From Heterohyrax brucei (lineage: Eukaryota > Chordata > Mammalia > Hyracoidea > Procaviidae), in NCBI GenBank assembly GCA_028571685.1, contig CM053143.1, positions 6,749,501-6,813,500 of the forward strand: a DNA stretch of 64,000 bases. The letters are read 5' to 3'. The notes beneath the pieces were generated by a model that saw nothing but the letters and a program-made list of their open reading frames with translations, did no database searches and was not told the origin of the DNA. This document shows, one piece after another, positions 46,530 to 59,199 of the stretch. The position numbers and the translations under genes were made by a program. Each line of letters begins with the position of its first letter. The first letter of the stretch is position 1.

Positions 46530-47629
46530 TTCATAGAGCCTTGGGCCACAGTTTCTTCATGTTTTATTTGAATGTGTAGAGAGCTAGGCCTGTGAGAAGT
46601 CAATGGGAAGTCTGTTATAGCTTTGCTTCAAACTTTTGTTATTAAAGAAAGGCTTCTTTAGGACAAGTTTTACAATGTATAATAGAAGGCTAGTATAGGA
46701 TGGCTCTGTAAAGCAATGTCTTGTTAGAAAACCACACGCAGGATTAGTTGGCCGCGTAATTTGCATGGCCCAGCGAAAAAGGAAAATCCAGGGCCAGTTG
46801 TTCAAAAATTATTATGAATTCCAAAATACTGAAGGCAGAGCAGTAAACAAAGCACAGGACCCTTCTGAGTACAAGGCTGTTTGAGGGACAGTACAGCTCT
46901 CATGCTCATCAGACTGGCCCTGGCTTGATGTTTCTCGTCTGATTATTTTCCCTACTGCCTTTTCCCTCTTCTTGTATAATTTCTTTACAGGTGCTTGTAG
47001 TAAGTGGGAAGATTCCAAGCCAACTTAACATGGGATCAGAAAAAAAAATTTGAAAATGCTTTACATTAAATAATTGTTCATGTTTTAAATATGGTTACCA
47101 ATAATCCATTTCATAGTTATATTTTTTAACCTTTTTTATTTAGAATAGTTTCCTTTTCAGAGATTTTATCTATAAAATCTCTTTTCTCCCAAAATGTCCT
47201 CTGACTCATCTTTTCTATTAATATGAGTTATTTATTATGTGGATCTATAGAACATTTATGTTTTTATGTAAGCATGTTTTTGGAAAGCAGGATATAATCA
47301 TAATTCTAAAGTGTCCATCCTAGGTAACCTTTAAAATTAAATTATAAATTGTTTCTGTTTAAGAATGTGAAAACGTGAACCAGAAATGTATTTAGAACTT
47401 TTTTCATCTCAAAACTCCTTTTTAATGTTTTTCTAGAGTTCCCCCATCTTTGTCATCCCGTGCCTTGGACACCCATGTCTTTTGTTCCTGGTTCCTGTTT
47501 TTCTTTTGTGTCGTAATGCTGCAGTCCTTTTCTATCTACTTGTTGTTTACTTTGTCGTCTCAAAGTGTAATGGACGTGGTTGTGCTATGAGGTTTAATAT
47601 GGTGTAATAATTCGCCACTAAAACAAATT
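46530..47629. other. intron-like sequence, nothing recognised
   Basis: AT-rich with no repeat that I can name. Confidence 0.45.
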
Positions 47630-47787
47630 TGGAAACCTTGGTGGCATAGTGGTTTAAGAACTATGTCTGCTAACCAAAAGGTCAGCAGTTCAGATCCACC
47701 AGGCTCTGCTTGGAAACCATTATGAGGCAGTTGTACTCTGTCCTGTGGAGCTGCTAAGAGTCAGAATCTACCCTATAGCAACAGGTT
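47630..47787 (+). repeat. AfroSINE
   Basis: 'tggaaaccttggtggcatag', 'aaccaaaaggtcagcagttc', 'agatccaccaggctctgctt'. Confidence 0.93.
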
Positions 47788-48308
47788 AAAACAGAATCAT
47801 CTGAGGTCATGGAGCTACTTTCGACTATGTCTGCAGTCTTCCAGTGTGAATTGGTGGGGTTCCCTTGATGAAAGCACCGAAGGTGTCCATATGAAAGTTC
47901 CATGGGTACACCAGTTACTAGTGACTATAGTCAAGTATTACTTCTTGTTTAGAGAAATTTCTGTTAAATGAATTATCTCATGTTCTCCAACACTTTATTG
48001 TAAAAGCTATTGAGTAGTGTGAGTTCACTATTAATACTTGGTTATTAATATTGAGTGGTATGTGAAACTGCTCTATAAAGCTTTTATTTTCCTTTATATC
48101 CTATAAAAAGCACTCATTTTCTACAAAACACAAGCCATCAAGAAAGTAGATTTTGCTTTACAGTTACTATAACGCAGTGTTTTGGTAGGTATTTTCTGGG
48201 ATAAACATTACATCCTGCTTACTTCTAACACACTGTTGAATTGACCGAGATGATTTCTGAAGCTCACTCCGGTGACTTGCTGTGTGTTCTCTTAAGAGTC
48301 TTGGGGTT

Positions 48309-48699
48309 TGTCTTAGTTATCTTAGTACTGGTGTAACAGAAAGAACCACAAGAATGGTTTTAACAAAAATATTTATTTGCTCACAGTTTAGGAGTCTGGA
48401 AGTCAAAATTCAGGGTGCTGTTTCTGGGGAAGACTGTCTGTGTTGGCTCTGGATGAAGGTCCTTGTCTTTTCTGAGGTTCTGCTCCTGAGCAATCGTCCT
48501 GTAGCTTGGCATCTCTCTTCCCCATCTCTGTATGCCTAATACGCTCTTTTTTATCTCTTTTAAGGGATTAACTCCAAACACATCCTATACTAATACCACC
48601 TCGTTAACATAATAGGAAACTCATTCCTAAATGGTATTATAAACGCATGCATAGAAGTTAGGATTTACAATGCACATTTCTGGGGGACAGGCCGTAACA
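48309..48699 (-). mobile_element. MaLR-like LTR with 4/5 TSD
   Basis: tgtcttagttatcttag ... gacaggccgtaaca, flanked by gggtt (48304-48308) and gggat (48700-48704). Same type and orientation as the LTRs at 44899 and 45481. No coding sequence. Confidence 0.75.
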
Positions 48700-48775
48700 G
48701 GGATCACCTGTAGAATGTATGAATAAATGCCTTCTGCACTGAGTGTTTTGTTGCAGATTTTGGCTGTGTGTTAGT

Positions 48776-48865
48776 ACTGTGAAATGCTACTTTCGTGGTA
48801 CACCCAGGAGATGTAATCTTTCATGGCTGTGACCCATCTGGCCAGTTTCCGTCAGTTCTAACCAT
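48776..48865. repeat. source copy of 90-bp templated duplication
   Basis: Identical at 88 of 90 positions to 49307-49396, same orientation. Starts actgtgaaatgctactttcg, ends gtcagttctaaccat. It sits in sequence just left of the Tigger element that I could not assign to a repeat. Confidence 0.9.
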
Positions 48866-49258
48866 TGTAATATGTGATGTGTACAATTAAATATTATAGC
48901 AATAGCTTTTTTCCTCACATATCTGCATAAAAATATAGGCATACTCAGAAATATTTCCAATTTAATTGCAGACAACCACAGTAAAGTGAATGTAGCAATA
49001 AAGCAAGTCACATGAAAAGGATACAAATTTATTTACAGTATACTGTAGTCTTTCAAGTGTGCAGCTGCATTAAAATCTAAAAAAAAAGTATATAAACCTT
49101 AATTAAAAATACTTTATTGCCAGATAATGCTACTCATGATCTGAGTCTTCAGCGAGATGTATTCTTTTTGTGGGTAGCAGGTCTTGCCTCAGTGTTGATG
49201 GCTTCTGACTGATCAGGTTGTTGATTGAGAAAGATTGTGGTGGCTGTGGCAATTTCTT

Positions 49259-49499
49259 TTTTTTTTAACTTTTTTTTTTTTATTTAGTGTGACTGAGTGA
49301 AATATGACTGTGAAATGCTACTTTCGTGGTACACCCAGGAGATGTAATCTTTCATGGCTGTGACCCGTCTGGCCAGTTCCCGTCAGTTCTAACCATATAA
49401 AATTACATGCCCACCTATATGCAGCTTCCACTGCTCTCCCTGTCCGGTGACAGCACACTATTCCTCTCTGCTCCATACATGTCTCATCCTCCCAACAGT
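49259..49499 (-). mobile_element. short L1 3' end inserted in Tigger, carrying a 90-bp foreign block
   Basis: Poly-T (antisense A tail) at 49259-49281, then L1 3'-end text ('agtgaaatatg') to 49306, then the 90-bp block 49307-49396, then L1 3'UTR again ('acatgcccacctatatgcag' to 'catcctcccaacagt'). Flanked by ctgtggcaatttctt (49244-49258) and ctgtggcgatttctt (49500-49514), a 15-bp target-site duplication with one mismatch. Confidence 0.85.
49307..49396. repeat. inserted copy of 90-bp templated duplication
   Basis: Copy of 48776-48865 with two substitutions. It replaces roughly 10-15 bp of normal L1 3'UTR, compared with 19660-19695. Confidence 0.9.
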
Positions 49500-50957
49500 C
49501 TGTGGCGATTTCTTAAAATAAGACAATGAAGTTTTCCTTATCAACTGACTCTTCTTTCATAAAAGATTTCTCTGTGGCATGCAACACTACTTGATAGCAC
49601 TTTATCCATAGTAGAATGTCTTTCAAAATTGGAATGAGTCCTCTTCAACTCCAGTGCTACTTTCATCGATTAGGTTTCTGCAATGTTCTAAATCCTTTGT
49701 TGTCATTTCAGTAGTGTTCAAAGTATCTTTACCAAGAGTAGCTTCCATCTAAAGAAATTAACAGTCTTTGCCCCATTCTAAGAAGCAACTCTCTTAAAGT
49801 TTTATCATGAGTTTGCACCAATCCAGTCACCTCTTCAGGTTTTCCTCGTTCGAGTTCTCTTGCTGTTTCTGCTGGAGTTACTTCCTCCACTGAAGTCTTG
49901 GAGTCGTCCACGAGAGTTTTAATCAGCTTCTTTCAGACTCCTATTAGTGTTGATATTTTGGCTTCCTTCCATGAATCACAGATATTCTTGTGGCATCTAG
50001 AATGACAGAAGGTTTTCAGTTTACTTTTCTTGGATCCATCAGAACAATCACTATGGCAGCCTTACAAAATGCATTTGTTAAATAGTGAAACTTGAAAGTC
50101 AGAATTACTCCGTGATCCATGGGCTGCAGAGTGGATGTTGTGTTGGCAAGCATGAAACCAGTGTTAATGTCCTTGTACATCTCCACTAGAATTCTTGCTT
50201 GACCAGGGGCATTGTCAATGAGCAGTAATATTTCGAAAGGAATCTTTTTTTTTTTGTCTTAGCAGTAGACCCTAACAGTGGGCTTAAAATATTCCGTAAG
50301 CCATGTTGTAAACAGATATGCAGTGATCCAGGCTTTGTACTTCATTTGTGGAGCCAAAGCAAAGCAGATTTAGAGTCATTCATAAGGGCACTTGACTTAT
50401 CAGAATTCTAAAGGTACATTGGCTTCAAATTAACTTGACGACTTGCATTAGCCCCTACCAAGAGAGTCAGCCTGTCCCTTGAAGTTTTGAAGCCGGGCAT
50501 TTACTTTTCCTTTCTGGTTACAAAAGTCCTAGATGGCATCTTCTTCCAGTATAAGATGGTTATGTCTACACTGAGAATCTGTTGTTTAGTGTAGCCAGCT
50601 TCATCAGTTAGCTAAATCTGTTGAATAACTTGCAGCTTCAGCATCAGGGCTTGAGCTTCATCATGCACTTTTGTGTTATAGAGATGGCTTCTGTCCTTAA
50701 GCTTCATGAACATACTTCTCCTAGCTTTAAAGTTCTTTTCAGTGAGTTTTAACGAGGGCCATGCTCTGGACTAGGCTTTAGCTTACGGGAATGTTGTGGC
50801 TGGTTTGATGTATCCAGACCACTAAAACTTTCTTCATATCAGCAGTAAAGACTGTTCTGCTTTCTTATCATTTGTGTGTTAACTGAAGATTTCCTTTAAA
50901 ACTGCTTCCTTTATATTCACAACTTGGCTAACTGTTTTGTGCAAGAGGCCTAGCTTT

Positions 50958-51071
50958 TCAACCTGCTTGTCCTTTCAACATGCCTGCCTCACTAAATTCA
51001 GTCATTTCTAGCTTTTGATTTAAATTGAGAGTCGTGCAACTCTTCCTTCCATCTGAACACTTAGAGGCCAT
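50958..51071 (-). pseudogene. Tigger1-like transposase, N-terminal remnant
   Basis: 38 codons from ATG: MASKCSDGRKSCTTLNLNQK then LEMTEFSEAGM. This is the N-terminal DNA-binding (CENP-B/pogo-like helix-turn-helix) start of a pogo-family transposase. A stop follows. Downstream homologous text on the - strand (50950 back to about 49540) is full of stops and indels, so no transposase can be made. Confidence 0.8.
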
Positions 51072-51440
51072 TGTAGAGTTATTAATTGGTCCAGCTTCAA
51101 TGTTGTTGTGTCTCAGGGAATAAGGAAGGAAGCCTGAGGAGAAGAGAGCTTGGGGGGTTGGGTCTGGAGAGAAGGTAGATGGTTGATGGAGCACTGAGAA
51201 CACATACCACACTCATCTGTTAAGTTCAGTGTCTTGTATGGACATAGTTCATGACTCCTCAAAGCAGTCACAATAGTAATATCAAAGGTCACTCATCACA
51301 GATCACAAATAACAGATATCATAATAATAAACATTACCAAAATGTAACAGAGAGACCTGAAAAATGAGCACATGCTGTTAGAAAAATGGTACTGATAGAC
51401 TTGCTTCACTCAGGATTGCCACAGACCTCCAATTTGTTAA

Positions 51441-52555
51441 GAAAAAAAAAAAAAGAAAGAAAGAAATATGAATACTGAAATATGTTTACCTCCTTAAAAC
51501 TCTTAAAGAACTGGAGAAATCAGATGTGTGGTTGATTTTTTGTTTATTCATTTATTTATCAGAAGGAAGATAGAATGTTGTCGTTTCTTAAGCACATGTT
51601 TATAGGCTGAATTCTTTTTCAACACAATATTTTGAAAATTTCTGTGACATTTAAAGTATTTTTTGTATTGAGGCAGTCTTCTATGTTTAATTATTTTCCA
51701 GGCAAGTTGACTTGGGAACATTTCCTATATGGAATATATGTGATTCTTACAGTGGGACTGGCATAGGTCTGTTCCTGGTAGAAACTGCGTTGATTACTGC
51801 TTCCATTTATAAACCCTGTCATTTTCTTTTACAGTGAAGACTGTCGAGCCATTATGAAAGTATATGCGCACTTCAATATTCACTTGAAAGACATTAGATT
51901 AAAAAATGGGAGTATAAGGTATATGTTTAAAATTGAATTCTTGAAGTGTCAGTAGAGTCTGAAAGCTGATAGTGTTGCGAATGCAACTGTATATACCTAG
52001 TGTGTACCACAGGTGGTAAGACCCTGTAGTTTCTTGGTTACATATTTCTATCTTTGGAGGAAATTAACATTGGTTACTATTTCTAGGAGTGGCGTTATAG
52101 GTAGATCCACTTTCATTAATAACTCTAGAATGGGATGTTTGTACAAGAATATTTGTCTAACCATCTATACAACTTTTAATAGGTTGATGAAATCTTGAAT
52201 GTAACTGATTTTTTTAGAATATTTTGGAAGGCATAAAATTGACCCCTATTGAATAATTGTACCAGCCTGCTAAATGTTTTCTCATAGGTTTTGAGAATTA
52301 AATCTTACCAGATTTTCTAAAACCAGATGGTATAATCTCCATTGTTAGGAGATTAGGAAAATTAAGCCAAAGAGGTTAAGGTTATAGGCTCCAATGTTCA
52401 GGCAAACTCAGATTGTAAATGTTAAAGTCAAACATAGACATAGATGTTTTCAATTCCAGTTTTGTGAATTTTTTTTAACGAATTTAACATGTATTGCCCT
52501 TTATTTTATGAAATTCGGTCTTAATTAGATGCCTGCTGCTTGAAATGGAAAGAAA
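51441..52555. other. intron-like sequence
   Basis: Unassigned apart from the candidate cryptic exon at 51839-51922. Confidence 0.45.
51839..51922 (+). other. candidate cryptic or poison exon in RAPGEF2 intron
   Basis: A pyrimidine-rich 'cattttcttttacag' acceptor is followed by about 84 nt and a donor-like gtatat. Read in the phase of the neighbouring RAPGEF2 junctions (phase 0) the exon begins with TGA, so inclusion would stop the long isoform. In another frame it is open and reads EDCRAIMKVYAHFN and onward. I do not recognise this protein sequence. Splice-site appearance is the only evidence. Confidence 0.2.
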
Positions 52556-52678
52556 AAAACAGTTGGTTCTGAATCATAGCAACCCCATGGAACAAGTTTC
52601 CAAGTAGCACTTGGAAAGATTTGAACGGCTGGCCTTTTGATAAGCATGAGCACTTAACCACTGTACCACCGCGGTTTC
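52556..52678 (-). repeat. AfroSINE, antisense, shortened
   Basis: 'ttggttctgaatcatagcaa', 'aaagatttgaacggctggcc', 'acttaaccactgtaccaccg'. Confidence 0.88.
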
Positions 52679-54018
52679 TGTCTACTACATGAATACCTTT
52701 TAAAGAGCGAGGCTGCCCTACAAAACACCCAGTGTGAGGAAATGACCACGGAGGTTTTTGTAGTGATAATAGGCTTTAATTGATTCATCAGTCATTTATG
52801 TTGTCATCAACTGCCATTTTGGGACCATGTATCTGTCTTCAATAAAATGCAACTTAAAAAAACCAAACCAAACAACTTTCTAGTTTTATTCAGTATAGAA
52901 TGAGTTTTCGTTTGTAAGGACTACTACTCCTAATTCCTGTTTTTTAACAGAGGACTGGACAATTCATTAGTGTATTTTAAAAGTAAGGTCCACCAATATC
53001 ATAAGTAAGGAGAGCCAGAATCTTCGGAAAGATCTTTTATAAGTATTAATGAACCAGACTGATTTGCAATTGTGTAAAATCTGTCATTAGATCTGAAAAA
53101 ATATTACTCATAAAATGCTTGCTTTTCTTCTATACAAATGTTAGAATTTTTTTGTAATATTTAAGAATATACAAGAATTCGTTCAATAACTTTTAAGATA
53201 TTACAAATTCTGTAGAACTGGCTGTCCAGCTACATACAGTTTTTAACAGTTCACTTTATTTTTGCATTATGAATGTTACCTTTCACTTACCTTTTCTGTT
53301 TCATTTGTTTTAAAATGCAGCTCCCAGATTTCTGTTTTTGTTTTCACTAGTAGAATATGAAAAGGGATGAATCAGACAATCAGTATGCTAGTATAAATTG
53401 GGCTGTTTTTAATTTTGTCAGGTCAAGTGCTAAAAACAGAACTTTAGAACTGTTGTCGCACCCAGCATTGAGAAGGGAGAATGTTGACGGCTTGTGGGCC
53501 TGTAAAATAACGCATGCTACTTAGTGAGAAGCTAGTTCTAGAAACCTTCATTAAAGTACAGTTTAAAAAATGTATGTGTATGGATACTTACATTAAAACA
53601 ATGTGTGATTATTACCATTACCAAAAGTATAAGGATATTTTAATATACACCCCTTCTTCCTGTCAAAGGAGGGTAACAGAGATCTCAGAATAAAGAATAG
53701 TTACGGTCATGAAATTTTATCCCAAGCTAGATTTATTTTTATTCATGTCATTCCATATGAGATCGTTCTCCTCACCTACTTCTGGTGTCCAGCTGAAGTT
53801 TGGTAACACCCATGTTATGCAATTAATACAACTTTAAGGACTGGAAAGAAATTTAGAATTTTCCTAGTTGAATCACTTAATACAGGTTTTTTTTTTTTTT
53901 TAATGTAATACCTTTCAGCCTGTGCTTTAAGATTTTTAATGACCCTAAGCACTGATATTTTGAATACCTCATTTAAATAATGTGTTTACAAAGTAAAGGC
54001 TTAGTAAGTCATTGTAGT
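52679..54018. other. intron-like sequence, nothing recognised
   Basis: AT-rich. T run at 53887-53900. No named repeat. Confidence 0.45.
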
Positions 54019-54264
54019 ATCCTGTTGAGTCAGTTTCAACTCATGGTGACCCTGTAGGATGGAGCAGAACCGCTGCATAGCGTTTCCAAGGAGCAGCTGA
54101 TGGACTCAGACTGTGTACTGACAGTTAACACTGCACCACCGGGGCCCCAGTCTTTGTGGGAGCAAATTGCCAGGTATTTCTTCTTGCAGAGCAACTGGTA
54201 GGTTACGGCAGCTGACCTCTTGGTTAGCTGACTAGTGCTTAACTATTTACCACCAGTGCTCCTT
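54019..54264 (-). repeat. two AfroSINE pieces, antisense
   Basis: 54019-54149: 'ctgttgagtcagtttcaact', 'gcatagcgtttccaaggagc', 'ctgcaccaccggggcccc'. 54178-54264: a second 5' half, 'ctgacctcttggttagctga' and 'ctatttaccaccagtgctcc'. Probably one copy inserted beside, or a rearranged form of, another. Confidence 0.85.
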
Positions 54265-54776
54265 TAGTAAATTATAGCGGTTATTATTTACTGTAGGTAA
54301 AGGTTAATTATTAGGAAGCTTTTCATTATGTTTTGAAGTCTGCTTCTCTGTAATTTTAATTCATGATTCTAGATTGCTTTTAAATCAGCACAAATATTTA
54401 TATTCTCTATTTAACTGCCCTTCAGATATTTAAAGAGGTCTTAAAACTGTCCTCAACTATGGGAATTCTTGTAGCTTTCTTCATTGTTTCTTTCATAGTT
54501 ACTCGTCATGATGTCTAGAACTGACTATTAGTAGTGCATGCAGATTACAGTAGAACCAACTGTCTCCTTGCTCTAGACAACATACCTCTGATAATGACAA
54601 TGGAGATTATTTTAGGGTTTTAAGGAAATGTCCATTGGCTCGTATTGAGTTTTTGTCTCAGTGACTCTTACAGATAACCCCTCCAACACTTAGCCTCGTA
54701 AGAGTTTTCCCTCCAACCTGATTTCCTGTCTTGTACTTTTACATGTGACATTTTGATAATACACATGTGGGTCTTA

Positions 54777-54920
54777 GCAAACCCTGGTGACATAGTGGTT
54801 AAGGGCTATTGCTGACCAAAAGGTTGGCAGTTCAAATCTGCCATTTGCTCCTTGGGTCAGCTCTACTCTGTCTTATAGCGTCGCTATGAGTCGGAATTGA
54901 CTTGACGGTGGTGAGTTTGG
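54777..54920 (+). repeat. AfroSINE, well preserved
   Basis: 'aaccctggtgacatagtggt', 'ccaaaaggttggcagttcaa', and an almost consensus tail 'gtcgctatgagtcggaattg'. Confidence 0.95.
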
Positions 54921-55417
54921 TATTGATCCTGTGAGTCTTTACGTTTATCCCTATTAAATTTAAATTTCATGGTTTGAGCCTATTTTTCTAACCTGTCAAG
55001 TTATTACAATTCCCTAATTTTGTCATTTGAGTCCCTGGGTAGTAGAAACAATTAATGTACTTGGGTGCTAGTTTAAAAATTGGAGATTCTAGTCCTTGTG
55101 AGAAGTGATGATTTGCTTCTGAAAAACTAGCCATTGAAAAGAAAGCCTTGTGGAGCACAATTCTCCTCTGACATACATAAGATTTTTATAAGTTGTAATT
55201 AAGGCAACTGGTTTTGAAGTTTGTCAGTAAACGAATTAGACATCTCTTATAGCTATGCAACTGTCTTATGTCTGTTTTCTTAGAGACCTGTATAATAATG
55301 CTTCATAAACTATTTGAAATTCAAATGAAATCGTTATATATTCCTTCTTTGAGTAATTATTGTGTGTTTCATGCTAGTGGGGGTAGGGGTAACATATAAT
55401 TTGCTGTTGACACTACC
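54921..55417. other. intron-like sequence, nothing recognised
   Basis: AT-rich, without a feature that I can support. Confidence 0.45.
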
Positions 55418-55574
55418 AAAAACTCCCTGCCATCAAGTCAGTTCTCACTCACAGTGACCCTGTAGGACAGAGTAGAACTGCCCCGTCAAGTTTCCAAAGA
55501 GCGCCTGGTGGGTTCACATTGCCAACCTTTTGTTTAGCAAGTGTAGCACTTCACCATGCCATGCTTATGCTCCC
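55418..55574 (-). repeat. AfroSINE, antisense
   Basis: 'actccctgccatcaagtcag', 'ctgtaggacagagtagaact', 'gcctggtgggttcacattgc'. Confidence 0.93.
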
Positions 55575-58094
55575 GGGAAAAGAAAATAATGGATGATCCC
55601 TGCCCTCGGCTAACTTATCTCTTAGTTTGTGACACATGATTTTCTGTTTTTGTTAAATGAGAGTTAGAGAAATAATGAGCATTTTAGTCACAAGGAAATA
55701 AATGGCAAATTAATAGTAAAGATAATATTTGCTGTTTACATTTTGTATGATTGCTTTGTGAGTTAGTCTGACAGGGAGCTTTGTTTGAAGTTTCTGTTCT
55801 TAGAAACAGCAATGAAGTATTTGTTTTTGAACTAGTATTTGAAGACTTCACCTTTGAAACCTTGAGCATTATGAATTATGAGATGAAGTCTGGCCTTCAG
55901 ACAGGTTCTGGGAAATGAAGTGAGCTTTGTAAATTTGCTGTTACTGTTGGCCCCTTTTCCAAAAAAGGGTGTTGTCAAAAGCCCTACTCTTTATGTTGGA
56001 TTTCTGTTACTTACGTGCTTGTTTGTTTTTCTGTATTTATCTATCACATGTCATCTCTTAAACTGTCTCTTCTAATATGTTTCTTATAAATATTGAATAC
56101 ATCTAATATGGGTAGATTGCTGCATGTGATGTTCCCATTAGATATCTAATGTGATAAACCATATGTTGTCAGAAAGTTTTTATTTAAGAAAGATTCTAAA
56201 GATTTCTTTAGAACGTATCTTGGAAGTGTATCTGAATTTACATCTTAAGGTCTCGATTACATCCTTCTTATACTAAGAGTTAACTGGCAGATTCCCAGTA
56301 TTTCTGAAGCCAGTATTTAATATTTATTCAGCATTTACAGTGCCTGACAAAGCATCGTGTTGGACTCTTTCATGTTTTATTACGTAATCAAATCATTTTA
56401 CATAATAAACCTTAAGCACCATTTCATTTGGTCAAAATGGAAAAAGTAAAATTCTAACACAGATTTTCTTCCGTGTCAGCTTTGGGAGGGGTGTTTTTAT
56501 GACCTGTCTGAAGTATACCCGAGGACGGAATAGATTACGTAAAATGAAGTATTGAGTTGCTTAAGGTATAACAAGTTTTTTAGGTAATCATCTTTTCGTT
56601 TTGGAAGGAATTGTATTAAGTGGGAATGTATTGGGTTTAGGAAAAGAGATGTAAAGTTTCGTATTATACTTAGTGTACTAATTTCATTGAGCATTGTCTT
56701 TACCCTTAATTGGTTTGGTTTAGACTTATGGAAAAAATTTATTTAAATGTCATTTTCTTTGGTGAAGATCAAAACATTAGAAATCAAATTGGTAAAATTT
56801 CTCATTTCCAGGTATCAAAGAGAAACGTCTTTCTGTCTTAACCGTCGGGTTTTTCCCAGCCTCTGTAGTTTATTTCTTGGGTTGGAAGGATGGAGGGGAG
56901 AAAAAGCAATATATGATGATTAAGTGAAGTAAATGATAGTGAGAGTCCTAGAGCTCTATTTTATATTCTTCCATCCTACTATATAGCCATATATGCTTTA
57001 TTTTTCCGTGAGAGTGGAATACATTATTTTCTCACTTCCCTTGGGTTTGGTAAGGCTTGATTAAATATTTGTAAAGCAAATTGAGATCTATGGGTAAAAC
57101 ACTGTATAAGTACTAAATGATTAATAATTCTTGAGAACAGACCATTTTTTCTCAGTTTTGTAGTAATTAGAGTGAATATTTCAGGTGACATAAATAGAAA
57201 TGACCACAGTGGTGTTTAGTAGGGAAAGTAATTCCCTCCTCTATGTATGTACTCTTTTAGCTCTCGGGTCCTTGTTACTGATAGTTTAGAAGTCGTTGGA
57301 TAGTCTTGACACAGGGCAGAAAGGTATTGCTTGGTCTGTTTTCCTAGCTGGATCTTTTTAATGGTTAGGGAATGAGATAAACCCAAAGTGACTACAAGGT
57401 AAGTGTAACTCATTCTTGCTTGTGTAAAATCTGTAGTATGTGATTCTCTGAAATCTTAAGTTTATATTTATTAAACAGTGTTTGGCATAGTATAACCTGA
57501 AATAATTGTATTTCAGTAAACAAGTTGTTGTGTATAGTTACATTTTAGTATTGTAATCATGAGCTTTAAGACACGTAGGTTGTAGGAATGGAGCCAGGTT
57601 GTTAGAGAAATGGCATCGAGTCTAAGCTCAGGAAGGCGTCAGTGCCTGAGGATGTGCAATTTTGTGACTTCCATCTGTCAGGTTCTCCAGTTAGGTTAGT
57701 TTTCTTGTTGAGAGAAGTGACCCATTTTTTTCTAGAGAAAGGCAAGCTATGGGAAATGTTCCCATAGAAAGGTAGGCGACCATCAGTACCAGATAAGTTT
57801 GCTTTATTCTGGAAAATGAGACCTGTGGGACATGGGCTAGGTGCGTGAAAGATGCAGGATTTGGTTATTTACTCCTTGTATTGGTGACTAACCCGTTTAC
57901 ATTTCAAAATATTTCAGATTTTGAAAGAACTGGTCTAGGAGATTAAATATAGTCTTGCCAAAGTCCGTTCTCAGTTACTGGACGTTTCATTTATTCACCA
58001 ACAGTCTGGGGACCTACAGTGTGTCTGGTACCATGATAGGTGCTGCAAGTATAATCGTATGCAAAAGCAGCTGTCATGGAGATACGTGGGTAGT
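55575..58094. other. intron-like sequence, repeat-poor
   Basis: 2.5 kb with no SINE or L1. About 56320-56410 and 57965-58080 have wording of ancient (L2/MIR-age) repeats, low confidence. Confidence 0.45.
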
Positions 58095-58430
58095 AGGGGA
58101 AGAGGACCCTGACTGCTGCTGTTCCCCTGGCTCTTATTTCTGGATACCTTGAGGTCCTCTTGTCTCTCTGGTGGCTTCTTTCGTGTGTATCTTAAAAGAG
58201 ACTGAGTGAAGACACAACCTACTCTTGTAGACTGAATCCTACCATATTAACATAACTGCCTCTAATCCTGCCTCATTAATACAGAAAGGTAGGTTTCACA
58301 ACACATAGGAAAATCACATTGGATGACAAAATAGTAGATAATCACACAATACTGGAAATTATGGCTGAGCCAAATTGACACACACTTCCGAGAGCACAAT
58401 TCACTCCGTGATAGAAGGTAGGAGAATAGG
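58095..58430 (-). mobile_element. MaLR-like LTR fragment, antisense
   Basis: Contains 'ttaacataactgcctctaat', 'cctgcctcattaatacagaa' and 'agagcacaattcactccgtg', the order seen in the other antisense LTRs at 44899 and 45481. Left part missing. Confidence 0.55.
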
Positions 58431-58465
58431 GTGGGTGCAGACTTTAGGTCGACAAGAAATCAAAA

Positions 58466-58651
58466 CACAAAAACAGTTACTGTTGAGCCACTTCCTGTTT
58501 GTGGTGACCTCGTGGGTGAAAGACTAGAACTGTGCTCATAGGACTTTCAGTAGCTGATTTTTCACAACTCGATCACCAAACTTTTCCTCTGAGGTACCTC
58601 TAGGTTGATTTAAACCGCTAACCGAAAGCTATTTGCACCTCCCAGGGACCC
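58466..58651 (-). repeat. AfroSINE, antisense, long and diverged
   Basis: 'cagttactgttgagccactt', 'ggttgatttaaaccgctaac', 'gcacctcccagggacccc'. Confidence 0.8.
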
Positions 58652-59199
58652 CAGTCAGGAAACACAAATTAGCAAGCATTGACAGTTCTAAAGTCAATTG
58701 TTAAAGAGGCTGGATTACCCATATGTTTTCATGATGTATGCCATTTGTAGATAAGTATGTGAAGACCTGAACAATGTTTGAGAGTTAAAAATATTCTTAA
58801 TTCTTAGTGAACTATAGTGCAGTCTTTGAAATAAACTACTTATCCAAGTAAAAGTTACTGACAGAATAACACTTACAGTATCCCATTTAATTTTAACTCT
58901 ATCTCTAAAAGTTTTTTGTTGTTGTTGTTTGAAAAAAAGCATCTGAGTAGATTAATTTTGTTGTTACTTCATTGGTATCATTTGCAAAAGGGTGTGTGTA
59001 GAAAATCTTGTCTTTCAAATTTATATAGAGCTTGCCAAATGTGCATTTTAGAAATTTTTATAGATGCTTGCTTACTACAGACAGCAGTATTTGACAGTAG
59101 GCTTGAAGTAATGGGAAAGGCGTTGTCACATCCTTTCTTGTATCTTTACCTTGGTAAAAAATCATGTTTTAGTTCAAAGCTATTCAAGTAAGTCCTTGC
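58652..59199. other. intron-like sequence, nothing recognised
   Basis: AT-rich, short chance frames only. Confidence 0.45.

Larger units (their letters stand above)
48936..51440 (-). mobile_element. Tigger1-like (pogo/TcMar) DNA transposon, antisense
   Basis: Left terminus taggcatactcagaaatatt resembles the Tigger1 terminal repeat and follows a TA. The interior follows Tigger1 in reverse: 'ttgatggcttctgactgatc', 'agtcctagatggcatcttct', 'ttgtttagtgtagccagctt', 'ttgtggctggtttgatgtat'. The transposase start codon is at 51071-51069 on the - strand (MASKCSDGRKS..., open to about 50958). The reading frame is otherwise ruined. The right terminal repeat is lost in an A-rich end near 51425-51470. It is interrupted by the insertion at 49259-49499. 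Confidence 0.9.
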
